Of a stretch of DNA of 64,000 bases, positions 55,242 through 64,000 are shown in pieces (the stretch's first letter is position 1; each line of letters begins with the position of its first letter). Source of the stretch: Bradyrhizobium sp. WSM3983 (lineage in GTDB: Bacteria; Pseudomonadota; Alphaproteobacteria; Rhizobiales; Xanthobacteraceae); contig NZ_AXAY01000003.1 in the NCBI RefSeq assembly GCF_000473045.1, positions 248,001 to 312,000 of the forward strand, in the 5' to 3' direction. Both the position numbers and the translations under genes were made by a program. The notes under the pieces are model-generated. The model was not told the DNA's origin, made no database searches, and saw nothing but the letters and a program-made list of their open reading frames with translations.

Positions 55242-55720
55242 TTGCGGATCGCGGCGAGCCGCGCTTCCTCCTCACCGGAGAGCTCGCCGAGCACGTCGGC
55301 GAAATCCTTGGCCTCGCGGAAATTGCGGTAGACCGAGGCGAAACGCACATAGGCGACGTCGTCGAGCGTGCGCAGATGCTCCATCACGGTCTCACCGATC
55401 ACCTCGGAGGAAATCTCGGCCTCGCCCCCGGTCTCGAGCTCGCGCACGATGGTGGAAACCATCTTCTCCACCCGCTCCGGCTCGACCGGCCGCTTGCGCA
55501 GACTGATCGACACCGAGCGCATCAGCTTGTCGCGGTCGAACGGCACGCGGCGGCCATTGCGCTTGATCACCGTGAGCTCGCGCAGCTGCACGCGCTCGAA
55601 GGTGGTGAAACGGAATTCGCAGGCGACGCACACGCGTCGCCTGCGAATGACAGAAGAGTCCTCGGTCGGACGCGAGTCCTTTACCTGCGTATCGAGACTG
55701 TTGCAGTTCGGGCAGCGCAT
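55238..55720 (-). CDS. nrdR: Transcriptional repressor NrdR
   Basis: A 160-residue repressor of ribonucleotide reductase genes. The zinc ribbon is [17 protein letters not shown] with the second pair in [15 protein letters not shown], then the ATP-cone domain [20 protein letters not shown]. It binds NrdR boxes when dATP is high. It starts 15 bases after glyA and overlaps ribD, the conserved glyA-nrdR-ribD order. Confidence 0.96.
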   Translation of the reverse strand: MRCPNCNSLDTQVKDSRPTEDSSVIRRRRVCVACEFRFTTFERVQLRELTVIKRNGRRVPFDRDKLMRSVSISLRKRPVEPERVEKMVSTIVRELETGGEAEISSEVIGETVMEHLRTLDDVAYVRFASVYRNFREAKDFADVLGELSGEEEARLAAIRK

Positions 55721-55735
55721 CCGTTGAACCCAGCC

Positions 55736-57034
55736 TTACTGATAGATCGGGAACCGATCGGTGAGCGCCTTGACCCGTTCCTTGATCGCGGCCTCGACCA
55801 GCGGCGCCTTGCCGTCGTCGGACTGCGCGATCGCGTTGAGAACCTCGGCGATCATGCCGCCGACCTGCTGGAATTCGGCGACGCCGAAGCCGCGCGTCGT
55901 CGCCGCAGGCGTGCCGAGACGCAGGCCCGAGGTGACGAACGGCTTTTCGGGGTCGAACGGAATGCCGTTCTTGTTGCAGGTGATGGCGGCGCGGACCAGC
56001 GCCTTCTCGGAGACGTTGCCCTTCAGGCCTTTCGGCCGCAGGTCAACGAGCATCAAATGGTTGTCGGTACCGCCGGAGACAATATCGAAGCCGTGGCTCT
56101 TCATCGTCTCGGCGAGCGCCTTGGCGTTCTCGACGACGTTCTTCGCATAGACCTTGAAGTCCGGACGCAGCGCCTCGCCGAAGGCGACCGCCTTGGCCGC
56201 GATGACGTGCATCAGCGGGCCGCCCTGCAGGCCCGGGAAGATCGCCGAGTTGAGCTTCTTGGCGAGCACCTCGTCATTGCTGAGGATCAGGCCGCCGCGG
56301 GGGCCGCGCAGCGATTTGTGGGTGGTGGTGGTGGTGACGTGGGCATGCGGCACGGGCGAAGCATGCACGCCGCCGGCAACGAGGCCCGCGAAGTGCGCCA
56401 TGTCGACCAGCAGATACGCGCCGACCGAGTCAGCGATCTCGCGGAAACGCTTGAAGTCCCAGGCACGCGAATAGGCCGAGCCGCCGGCGACGATCAGCTT
56501 CGGCTTGACCTCTTCGGCCTGCTTGGCGACCGCATCCATGTCGATGATCTGGTCCTCGCGGCGCACGGTGTAGTGCACGGCCTTAAACCATTTGCCGCTC
56601 ATGTTGACGGGCGAGCCGTGGGTGAGATGGCCGCCGGCCGCGAGGTCGAGACCCATGAAGGTGTCGCCGGGCTGGAGCAGCGCCAGGAACACCGCCTGGT
56701 TCATCTGGCTGCCGGAGTTCGGCTGCACGTTGGCGAAATTGGCGCCGAACAGCTTCTTGGCGCGATCGATCGCGAGGTTCTCGGCGACGTCGACCCATTC
56801 ACAACCGCCATAGTAGCGCGCGCCCGGATAACCCTCTGCGTACTTGTTGGTCATCACCGAACCCTGCGCTTCCAGCACGGCCCGGCTGACGATGTTCTCG
56901 GAGGCGATCAGCTCGACTTCATGGCGCTGCCGGCCGAGCTCGCCCTTGATGGCGGCGGCGATTTCCGGGTCGGCCTGCTCGAGCGAGGCGGTGAAAAACG
57001 AATCGGGTGCGGAGGCGGTTTTGGCGAAGGTCAT
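55736..57034 (-). CDS. glyA: Serine hydroxymethyltransferase
   Basis: A 432-residue PLP enzyme that interconverts serine and glycine with tetrahydrofolate. The PLP lysine is K239 in [36 protein letters not shown] and [20 protein letters not shown] are unmistakable. The frame is open 68 codons further upstream, but [10 protein letters not shown] at 57034 is the natural start. The 260 bases upstream show no glycine riboswitch or other structure I can identify. Confidence 0.97.
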   Translation of the reverse strand: MTFAKTASAPDSFFTASLEQADPEIAAAIKGELGRQRHEVELIASENIVSRAVLEAQGSVMTNKYAEGYPGARYYGGCEWVDVAENLAIDRAKKLFGANFANVQPNSGSQMNQAVFLALLQPGDTFMGLDLAAGGHLTHGSPVNMSGKWFKAVHYTVRREDQIIDMDAVAKQAEEVKPKLIVAGGSAYSRAWDFKRFREIADSVGAYLLVDMAHFAGLVAGGVHASPVPHAHVTTTTTHKSLRGPRGGLILSNDEVLAKKLNSAIFPGLQGGPLMHVIAAKAVAFGEALRPDFKVYAKNVVENAKALAETMKSHGFDIVSGGTDNHLMLVDLRPKGLKGNVSEKALVRAAITCNKNGIPFDPEKPFVTSGLRLGTPAATTRGFGVAEFQQVGGMIAEVLNAIAQSDDGKAPLVEAAIKERVKALTDRFPIYQ

Positions 57035-57296
57035 CTTGCGAATATCTCCACCGCCGCAGCCTTTTGGCAGGCTACGGGCGGTCTGGTGTGGCGATCGGAA
57101 GCGGCGAGCGCGATCTACCACATCGGCAGCCCCCGGCCAAGCATTTGCGGGTCGGGCCTGATATTTATGCAAGATATGGTGGGGATTGAAGGATTTTGGG
57201 ACGAGGACGGCTCTCTGGAACCGCCCCGATCCGATCATCCCAGAAGGGCCCGCTTCGGACCCTAATGACGCCCCAGCGCCCGGACCTACCCTACAG

Positions 57297-57518
57297 CTAC
57301 AGCCCGGTATATCCCGCCTTCACGGGGTCCACGCTGCCATCGAGCTGGCGCAGATAGGTCAGGCCGCAGACAGTCAACCTGTGGGGGTCCTTCTCGCCGG
57401 CTTCCATCAAGGTGTTGAGGTAGTTCGTCACCTTCAAACGCGCCTCAGCGCTCGCCGCGGACGTGCGGTTGGCGAGCAGGTCATAGGTCTGCATGATGCG
57501 ATCGATGGCGGCTTCCAT
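57297..57518 (-). CDS. Small conserved-type protein of unknown function
   Basis: A 73-residue soluble protein: [20 protein letters not shown], then a helical [20 protein letters not shown] and [17 protein letters not shown] 57518 has AGAGGG five bases upstream. It lies 37 bases downstream of another small gene with similar helical character on the same strand. The pair looks like an operon but I know no function. Confidence 0.7.
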   Translation of the reverse strand: MEAAIDRIMQTYDLLANRTSAASAEARLKVTNYLNTLMEAGEKDPHRLTVCGLTYLRQLDGSVDPVKAGYTGL

Positions 57519-57555
57519 GGCACCCTCTGGTTCTCTGAAGTTTTGGGAGTCTTGA

Positions 57556-57792
57556 TCAGGCAACCGCTCTGGCCTCGGCCTGCGCCTCGAACCTGGCGAT
57601 GGCCTTGTTGGCCAGCCTGATCCTGTTGAATTCGCCGTGCTGGAGCAGCTTGATGATGATCTCGAGCAGGCGCTCATTGGTGACGAGCGTGTCGGGGATC
57701 GCGCCGGAACGGCGGAGATAATTCGCGGCGATCGCATAGGCATCGCTCACGAGCTCGACGTTCATAGCCTGCAACCCGCGTCCGACCAGCAT
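57556..57792 (-). CDS. Small helical protein of unknown function
   Basis: A 78-residue protein: MNVELVSDAYAIAANYLRRS inside the N-terminal half and LLEIIIKLLQHGEFNRIRLA NKAIARF in the second. I chose ATG 57792 because a perfect GGAGG lies at 57798-57802, five bases upstream; a TTG at 57813 would place that site inside the gene. It precedes the 73-residue gene. No family is recognised. Confidence 0.72.
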   Translation of the reverse strand: MLVGRGLQAMNVELVSDAYAIAANYLRRSGAIPDTLVTNERLLEIIIKLLQHGEFNRIRLANKAIARFEAQAEARAVA

Positions 57793-57987
57793 CGCATCCT
57801 CCGATCCGGACAACTAACTGCGATGCGGGAAATCGGTTCCATTCGGCCGGCGATTTTTTCGCAAGCGCGAAGACGACAAAACGCACCGGTCCGGGGAAAT
57901 CCGGGCCGGCGCGCTTGGGGAAGTTAGGCACGTTCGGAAGGGCTTGCCGGTCTTGTTGCGGGCCGGCTTGGCCTATCCCATTAAAAC

Positions 57988-58506
57988 TCAGAGGCGATAC
58001 AGGATCTGGTCGGTCCAGAACCGCTCGAGGCGGTGCAGCGACTTGTTGAGGGTCGAGAACTCCTCGCCGGAGATGCCGCCGACCTGTTCCACCGTCTTGA
58101 CGTGCTTCTGGTAGAGGGAGTCGACGATGCGGCGAACTTCCTGGCCCTGCGGCGTCAGGCGGATGCGCACCGAGCGGCGGTCAACGCGCGAGCGCTGATG
58201 GTCGAGGAAGCCGAGCTCGACGAGCTTCTTCAGATTGTAGGAGACGTTGGAGCCGAGATAGTAACCGCGCGTGCGCAGCTCGCCCGCGGTCAGCTCCTTG
58301 TCGCCGATGTTGTAGAGCAGGAGCGCCTGCACGGAATTGATGTCGGCGCGGCCACGACGATCGAACTCGTCCTTGATCACGTCGAGGAGACGGCGATGCA
58401 GCCGCTCCACCAGAGTCAATGCTTCCAGATAGAGCGACTGCACCGAACCCTGCGGGCCCGAAACGCGCTCTGCGGTATCTGCCGCAGTTGCGACGGCTTT
58501 CATCAT
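57988..58506 (-). CDS. ldtR: MarR-type regulator LdtR
   Basis: A 172-residue winged-helix protein matching LdtR of Rhizobiales (studied in Liberibacter and Sinorhizobium): LHRRLLDVIKDEFDRRGRAD, INSVQALLLYNIGDKELTAG ELRTRGYYLGSNVSYNLKKLVELG around the recognition helix, and the wing HQRSRVDRRSVRIRLT. LdtR controls L,D-transpeptidase genes and osmotic tolerance in relatives. A dyad 15 bases upstream suggests self-control. Confidence 0.88.
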   Translation of the reverse strand: MMKAVATAADTAERVSGPQGSVQSLYLEALTLVERLHRRLLDVIKDEFDRRGRADINSVQALLLYNIGDKELTAGELRTRGYYLGSNVSYNLKKLVELGFLDHQRSRVDRRSVRIRLTPQGQEVRRIVDSLYQKHVKTVEQVGGISGEEFSTLNKSLHRLERFWTDQILYRL

Positions 58507-58520
58507 GACACTTCCCCTGT

Positions 58521-58550
58521 TGTCGTTTTTATCGACACTTATTCGACGAA
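58521..58550. promoter_or_regulatory. Dyads just upstream of ldtR
   Basis: TGTCG (58521-58525) pairs with CGACA (58533-58537), and TTCGACGAA (58542-58550) is a nine-base palindrome. Both lie within 45 bases of the ldtR start and could be the regulator's own operator. Confidence 0.4.
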
Positions 58551-58995
58551 ACTTGTGTCCCGTCTGATAGGTGCAACTTAAGGGGAGCGTTTGAAGATCG
58601 GCTTAAATAAGAGAATAAAGAGATCATGAATTTAAGACAGTGAATTGCGGATTAAGCCTGTGTCACAAGCACTTTTCGCAACCGTCTGTTGACCGTCGCA
58701 AGGTCCTGTTCACCCTCCGTGCACACCGTCTGTCGCATTCCAGAACAGCCCCGCCCCGTTTCGAAACGCACGCGTAAGAACTGTGGCGGATCTCGCTGAG
58801 TCAACGAAAAGTTACCTCGAATTTTAGGCAACCAGCGGTCAACCAGGCGCGCACAACTCCGCTCTCATGTCCCGGACAACCGAAGCGCAGATCCGGGACC
58901 CAGAAGCCGAAAACGAGATTGTGGGGTGATGGGCCGCATCACCGCTGCGCCGCGTCCGGGGGCACGAGAGTATTTCTGATATCGACGACGTCGCG
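58551..58995. other. Gene-free region between ldtR and DUF6163
   Basis: No supportable gene. The left part (58570-58660) is AT-rich and probably carries the ldtR promoter. ACCGTCTGT occurs twice (about 58681 and 58726). The right third is an intergenic repeat listed separately. Confidence 0.5.
58862..58970. repeat. Intergenic inverted repeat (CTCTCATGTCCCGGAC family)
   Basis: The left end reads CTCTCATGTCCCGGAC and the right end GTCCGGGGGCACGAGAG, which pair with small mismatches. Inside is ATCCGGGACCCAG. This is a known style of Bradyrhizobium intergenic element; one copy is in the window. It follows the convergent-facing end of the DUF6163 gene. Confidence 0.75.
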
Positions 58996-60688
<1,693 letters not shown>

Positions 60689-60691
60689 GCA

Positions 60692-60754
60692 TCGTAGGGT
60701 GTGAGCGATCGCGGAACGATGGTGGGCACGGCGCTGAAGCGCCTTTGCCCACCC
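60692..60754. repeat. TCGTAGGGTG intergenic repeat, shorter copy
   Basis: The lead TCGTAGGGTG matches the start of the repeat at 24207. The inner hairpin GGTGGGCA (60721-60728) / TGCCCACC (60746-60753) has an inner GGCGC-TGAA-GCGCC stem. It lies four bases past the hemB stop and may act as its terminator. Confidence 0.75.
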
Positions 60755-60911
60755 TGTGAAGCCCGGCAGTCTTGTCTTCTAGCGTCGTCGTGACGCCTCC
60801 CCCGCCCCCGAATCGCCGGAATATTTCGGCTTGTTAATCCACGCGCGCCCTTGGCACGGGGATGGCCTGTTCCCATGTCCTGCCACGGGAGTTTCCCCGG
60901 GAGAACGGACC

Positions 60912-61445
60912 ATGTCGTATTCGGACTCAGGCAATACCTGGCGCAGTGATGGCGCGGCTCACGCCTATGATCCCTATCTGCATCCGGAACTGTTCCGCGG
61001 TGTCGCAATGCGGCGCGTGTTCGCGTTCCTGATCGACATGGTGGTGATCTCCGTTCCCGTCATCCTCGGCTACATCTTCATCGCATTGTTCGGCGTAGTG
61101 ACGCTCGGCATCGGCTGGGCGCTGTTCTGGCTGGCCTGGCCGGCCTCCGTAATCTGGGCCATCGTCTACTATGGCGCCTGCATCGGCGGCCCCTCGTCGG
61201 CGACGGTCGGAATGCGGATCATGGACCTGGAGTTGCGCACCTGGTACGGCGCGCCCGGCTACTTTGTGCTCGGCGCCACCCACGCCGTGCTGTTCTGGGT
61301 GACGGTCTCGTTCCTGTCGCCCTTCGTCGTGCTGGTCGGTCTGTTTAACGGCCGCCGGCGCTTGTTGCACGATTTCGTGCTGGGAACGGTCGTGATCAAC
61401 AATTCCGTTCGGGCGCCGGTGCCGCAGACGGCAAGGACGTATTGA
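60912..61445 (+). CDS. RDD family membrane protein
   Basis: A 177-residue protein. The RDD hallmarks are MRRVFAFLIDMVVISVPVIL in the first helix, and GGPSSATVGMRIMDLELRTW before the last pair; the last helix is followed by GRRRLLHDFVLGTVVI. Three to four membrane helices. The family may include transporters or ion exchangers but this subgroup is unstudied. ATG 60912, with GGGAGAACGG upstream. It precedes bpt by 130 bases. Confidence 0.88.
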   Translation: MSYSDSGNTWRSDGAAHAYDPYLHPELFRGVAMRRVFAFLIDMVVISVPVILGYIFIALFGVVTLGIGWALFWLAWPASVIWAIVYYGACIGGPSSATVGMRIMDLELRTWYGAPGYFVLGATHAVLFWVTVSFLSPFVVLVGLFNGRRRLLHDFVLGTVVINNSVRAPVPQTARTY

Positions 61446-61575
61446 GGACTTGGTGATCAAGGACCTACTAACCTGGTTCCGCTAAGCTGACTGATCTGGC
61501 CTACCAAGCGGACCGATTGACCGGGAGCCTTCGTAGCGCGATGCTGATACTTATTTCGGAGGCCCACGACGTCCC

Positions 61576-62352
61576 TTGACCCAGCACTCGCGCGACACCC
61601 CACAATTTTACCTCACGGCGCCGTCGCCCTGCCCGTATCTGCCGGGCCGGCATGAGCGCAAGGTGTTTACGCACCTCGTGGGTGAGCGCGCCGGCGACCT
61701 CAACGACCTCCTGACCCATGGCGGGTTCCGCCGCAGCCAGTCGATTGCCTACCGGCCGGCCTGCGACCAGTGCCGGGCCTGTGTCTCGGTCCGGGTGATC
61801 GCCAACGAGTTCCGCCCGTCCCGCAACTTCCGCAAGGTGATGGCGCGGAACGCCGACATCATCGGCGAGCAGCGCAGCGCGGTACCGACCTCCGAGCAAT
61901 ATTCAGTGTTCCGCGCCTATCTCGACGCCCGCCACCGCCATGGCGGCATGGCCGACATGACCGTGCTCGACTACGCCATGATGGTCGAGGACAGCCATGT
62001 CGAGACCCGGATCATCGAGTATCGCAAGCGCGGCCCCGACAGCGGCATCACCGGCCGCGGCGAGGAGCTGATCGCGGTGGCGCTCACCGACGTGCTCAGC
62101 GATGGCCTGTCAATGGTCTATTCGTTCTTCGAGCCGAGCCAGGTCAGCCGCTCGATGGGCACCTTCATGATCCTCGACCACATCGCGCGTGCACGGCGCC
62201 AGGGCCTGCCTTACGTCTATCTCGGCTACTGGATCGAGGGCTCCAAGAAGATGGACTACAAGGCCCGCTTCCTGCCGCAGCAGCGCCTCGCGCCCTCAGG
62301 CTGGCTGCGCATCGACGCGCAGGGCGACGCGGCGTCGGAGCCGCAGGATTGA
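61576..62352 (+). CDS. bpt: Aspartate/glutamate leucyltransferase (arginyl-tRNA-protein transferase family)
   Basis: A 258-residue Bpt/Ate protein: [20 protein letters not shown], then [20 protein letters not shown] with the CxxC pair, and the C-terminal acyltransferase fold [20 protein letters not shown]. It transfers Leu (or Arg) from tRNA to N-terminal acidic residues, marking proteins for ClpAP. The start is the TTG at 61576; GGAGG at 61558-61562 is rather far (13 bases). It is likely cotranscribed with the RDD gene. Confidence 0.92.
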   Translation: MTQHSRDTPQFYLTAPSPCPYLPGRHERKVFTHLVGERAGDLNDLLTHGGFRRSQSIAYRPACDQCRACVSVRVIANEFRPSRNFRKVMARNADIIGEQRSAVPTSEQYSVFRAYLDARHRHGGMADMTVLDYAMMVEDSHVETRIIEYRKRGPDSGITGRGEELIAVALTDVLSDGLSMVYSFFEPSQVSRSMGTFMILDHIARARRQGLPYVYLGYWIEGSKKMDYKARFLPQQRLAPSGWLRIDAQGDAASEPQD

Positions 62353-62408
62353 CGACGAGTTCGTGCGTCGTGCCGTGCACGGCGCAGCACCGACATAAGC
62401 TGTCGCTT

Positions 62409-63878
62409 TCAGGACGCAGCAGCTTCAGCCACCTCCGATGCCGCGGACTTCGAACTGCTGTCATTGCCAACGATGAAATTGAGCGCCGCAATGCCCGGCA
62501 GGAAGAAGTAGCCTCCTCCCAGCGTTGTCGTGAAGCTCGCCAGGGAGACCTCTTCACCGCTCGGCAGGCCCGGCACGGACAAGACCTTTGGGAAGGTCTT
62601 GGGATCAGACGACCCGACAATCGGATCGTCAGCGTGGACATTCACGAAACTCGGGTTCCGCACCCAGCGCTGCTGGATGAACTCGAACTGCCGCTCGAGA
62701 TCCGCATTGCAGGCGATGAAGAAGATGCCCTTGCGCGTTTCGCCGTTGCTGTCCTCGCGATAGGGCCGGCCGCGGCGAAGCAGCCTGTGCAGCTTGGTCG
62801 ACTTGATGCTCGATTGGACATCGACGCCCAGCGTATCCCTCGGATTCACCCGGCGAATGTGCGCCCCCTTGGGACACGTGAATCCGTTGGCGTCTTCGAC
62901 ACGATAGCGGAAAGCGTCAGCTTTCGAATCTGAGATCGGCTTGCTCGGGTCGTCTTTCCACCCGAGCGGCAAGCCATTGGCCTGGCGGCCCATCAGCTTC
63001 TCACAGATGCCTTGACCGTTCGCCGCCCGAAAGGCATCGAACGCCTTTACGTCCTGCTCGATCTGGCGCACGGCGAGGTAGCTTCCGTTCAGAGCAAAGC
63101 GGCCGCCGGGATGTCGGGCGCGGCCTGATTGAGTCCACCCCTCCACGTTTGGACAGTAGGTGAGCTCGTCATATTCGTTGCGATAGCCGAGGATGAACTC
63201 TCCAGCCGAGACGACGCGATCATCGTACAGGGTGCCGGCGTCGTCCTTGGCTTGACTCAGTCCGACACCGTCGTCTTGCCTCAGCCCCCGGATCACTGGT
63301 TGCGCGAGCCCGTCGCGGAACCCGAATGCCTCGTGTAATCTCTCATCCTTGCCGTCGCCAATTTTCTGGAATGAGCAAGGATCGTTCTCGACCCTGATGA
63401 CGCAGAACACCGCCTCGTCCACATCCGAAACGAGGGGCCGGGCGTCTTTCGGCGTCCACTCGGCAATCAGGACATGCACGGGACCGCAAGCGACACCGTC
63501 AACATCGGACCAACGCCATTTCCGAGGGTTGTCCCTCAACAGCAGCGCGCGCACGTCGCTGCCCATGCCACTGCGGAATGGTGATGGGAACGGATGCTCT
63601 TTGGTTTCCATGCATCCGAGCTTTGTCAGTCCCGAAAAGCTGAACGCGATCGCCGCAGCCCTCTCGATCGGATGCGCTCTCGATTTCCCGACGTCATTTG
63701 CGCTGGCGATCACTCCGCTCTCAACGAGTTTTGCGAGCCACGCCCGGGCTGCCTTCTCCTGCCCGTCCCTGATCGTCAGCAGCCAGAAACGACTGCTCTT
63801 CAGCCAGCCGTAGCCGCTCCTCAGCATTCCCTGGATGTCGCCAAACTGCTCAGCCAGATGCGGCGCTTGCGCTTTCAT
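62409..63878 (-). CDS. Dyp-type peroxidase (large form)
   Basis: A 489-residue heme peroxidase. The distal GxxDG motif is GFRDG at 186-190 with Asp189. CPKGAHIRRVNPRD carries the proximal His expected as heme ligand, and the LLRRGRPY segment holds the Arg region. The length puts it in the larger, fungal-like subgroup rather than the 300-residue EfeB/DypB type. There is no signal peptide. It oxidises dyes or phenols with peroxide. Its ATG overlaps the stop of an upstream gene, so it is the second gene of an operon. Confidence 0.92.
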   Translation of the reverse strand: MKAQAPHLAEQFGDIQGMLRSGYGWLKSSRFWLLTIRDGQEKAARAWLAKLVESGVIASANDVGKSRAHPIERAAAIAFSFSGLTKLGCMETKEHPFPSPFRSGMGSDVRALLLRDNPRKWRWSDVDGVACGPVHVLIAEWTPKDARPLVSDVDEAVFCVIRVENDPCSFQKIGDGKDERLHEAFGFRDGLAQPVIRGLRQDDGVGLSQAKDDAGTLYDDRVVSAGEFILGYRNEYDELTYCPNVEGWTQSGRARHPGGRFALNGSYLAVRQIEQDVKAFDAFRAANGQGICEKLMGRQANGLPLGWKDDPSKPISDSKADAFRYRVEDANGFTCPKGAHIRRVNPRDTLGVDVQSSIKSTKLHRLLRRGRPYREDSNGETRKGIFFIACNADLERQFEFIQQRWVRNPSFVNVHADDPIVGSSDPKTFPKVLSVPGLPSGEEVSLASFTTTLGGGYFFLPGIAALNFIVGNDSSSKSAASEVAEAAAS

Positions 63879-64000
63879 GATTCGATGGCCCTCATGATCT
63901 GGTCGTCGTTGCTGTCATTGCGCTCCCCAAACAGAGCGTCGCGGAGACTGGTGGCGAGGTTGATCCCGTCGACCGTTTCCTTTCGCGCGTCGAAGCGGAA
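63875..64000 (-). CDS. 3' end of a gene translationally coupled to the Dyp peroxidase (partial)
   Basis: The last 41 codons of an open frame that enters from the right edge, reading FRFDARKETVDGINLATSLR and DALFGERNDSNDDQIMRAIE before TGA. The stop overlaps the peroxidase start as ATGA. The product is not recognisable from this piece. Confidence 0.65.
   Translation of the reverse strand, partial: FRFDARKETVDGINLATSLRDALFGERNDSNDDQIMRAIES

Noticed and set aside
57035..57296. A glycine riboswitch before glyA
   Set aside because: No pair of aptamer-like repeats could be recognised by eye.

Overview
The window reads as chromosome of a Bradyrhizobium-like alphaproteobacterium. The grounds are high GC content, a GcrA-type cell-cycle regulator, a HemB whose metal loop has Asp where zinc enzymes have Cys, the nrdR-ribD-ribE-ribH-nusB-thiL gene order, a Porin_2 outer-membrane porin, and several families of GC-rich inverted repeats between genes that I know from Bradyrhizobium genomes. 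Most of the window is ordinary core and metabolic DNA.

Layout. 0-8 kb: slipin/NfeD membrane-quality pair, a class I amidotransferase-like hydrolase, an AI-2E-type permease, a GGDEF cyclase and the rplM-rpsI ribosomal operon. 8-13 kb: PaaI thioesterase and a divergent crotonase, a CoA-binding protein, metY, heme A synthase (ctaA). 13.3-22.4 kb: an exopolysaccharide locus with a polysaccharide deacetylase, a CelD-like acetyltransferase, a GumC/Wzz-like protein with a degenerate kinase domain, a GT4 glycosyltransferase, a polyprenyl-phosphate sugar transferase and an O-antigen-ligase-like polymerase. 22.4-30.4 kb: a MarR/FAD-monooxygenase divergon with a clear operator, two tandem saccharopine-dehydrogenase-like enoyl reductases with a DUF169 protein, YdcF, formamidase and gcrA. 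30.6-37.9 kb: porin, MarR and TetR regulators, two alpha/beta hydrolases (one lacking the nucleophile serine) and an SDR.

38.4-41.5 kb is the accessory part. A 44-bp copy of the 3' half of tRNA-Pro(GGG) lies 3 kb from the intact tRNA in the same orientation, the footprint of site-specific integration. Between the copies are small orphan genes, an IS66 transposase relic, a DUF3024-like gene and an ATGA-coupled pair whose second protein looks HEPN-like. No integrase remains.

41.6-46.7 kb is core: merR-ihfA-fabH-plsX, DUF177 and the ubiquinol-cytochrome c chaperone, and bamE. 46.9-48.6 kb holds a TctC-type binding protein followed by a broken second copy of its tail. 48.9-57 kb: proton-pumping pyrophosphatase hppA and the thiL-nusB-ribH-ribE-ribD-nrdR-glyA run (flavin, thiamine and one-carbon metabolism). 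57.3-64 kb: two small conserved genes, ldtR, DUF6163, hemB, an RDD protein, leucyl/arginyl-tRNA-protein transferase, a Dyp-type peroxidase, and the 3' end of a gene coupled to it.
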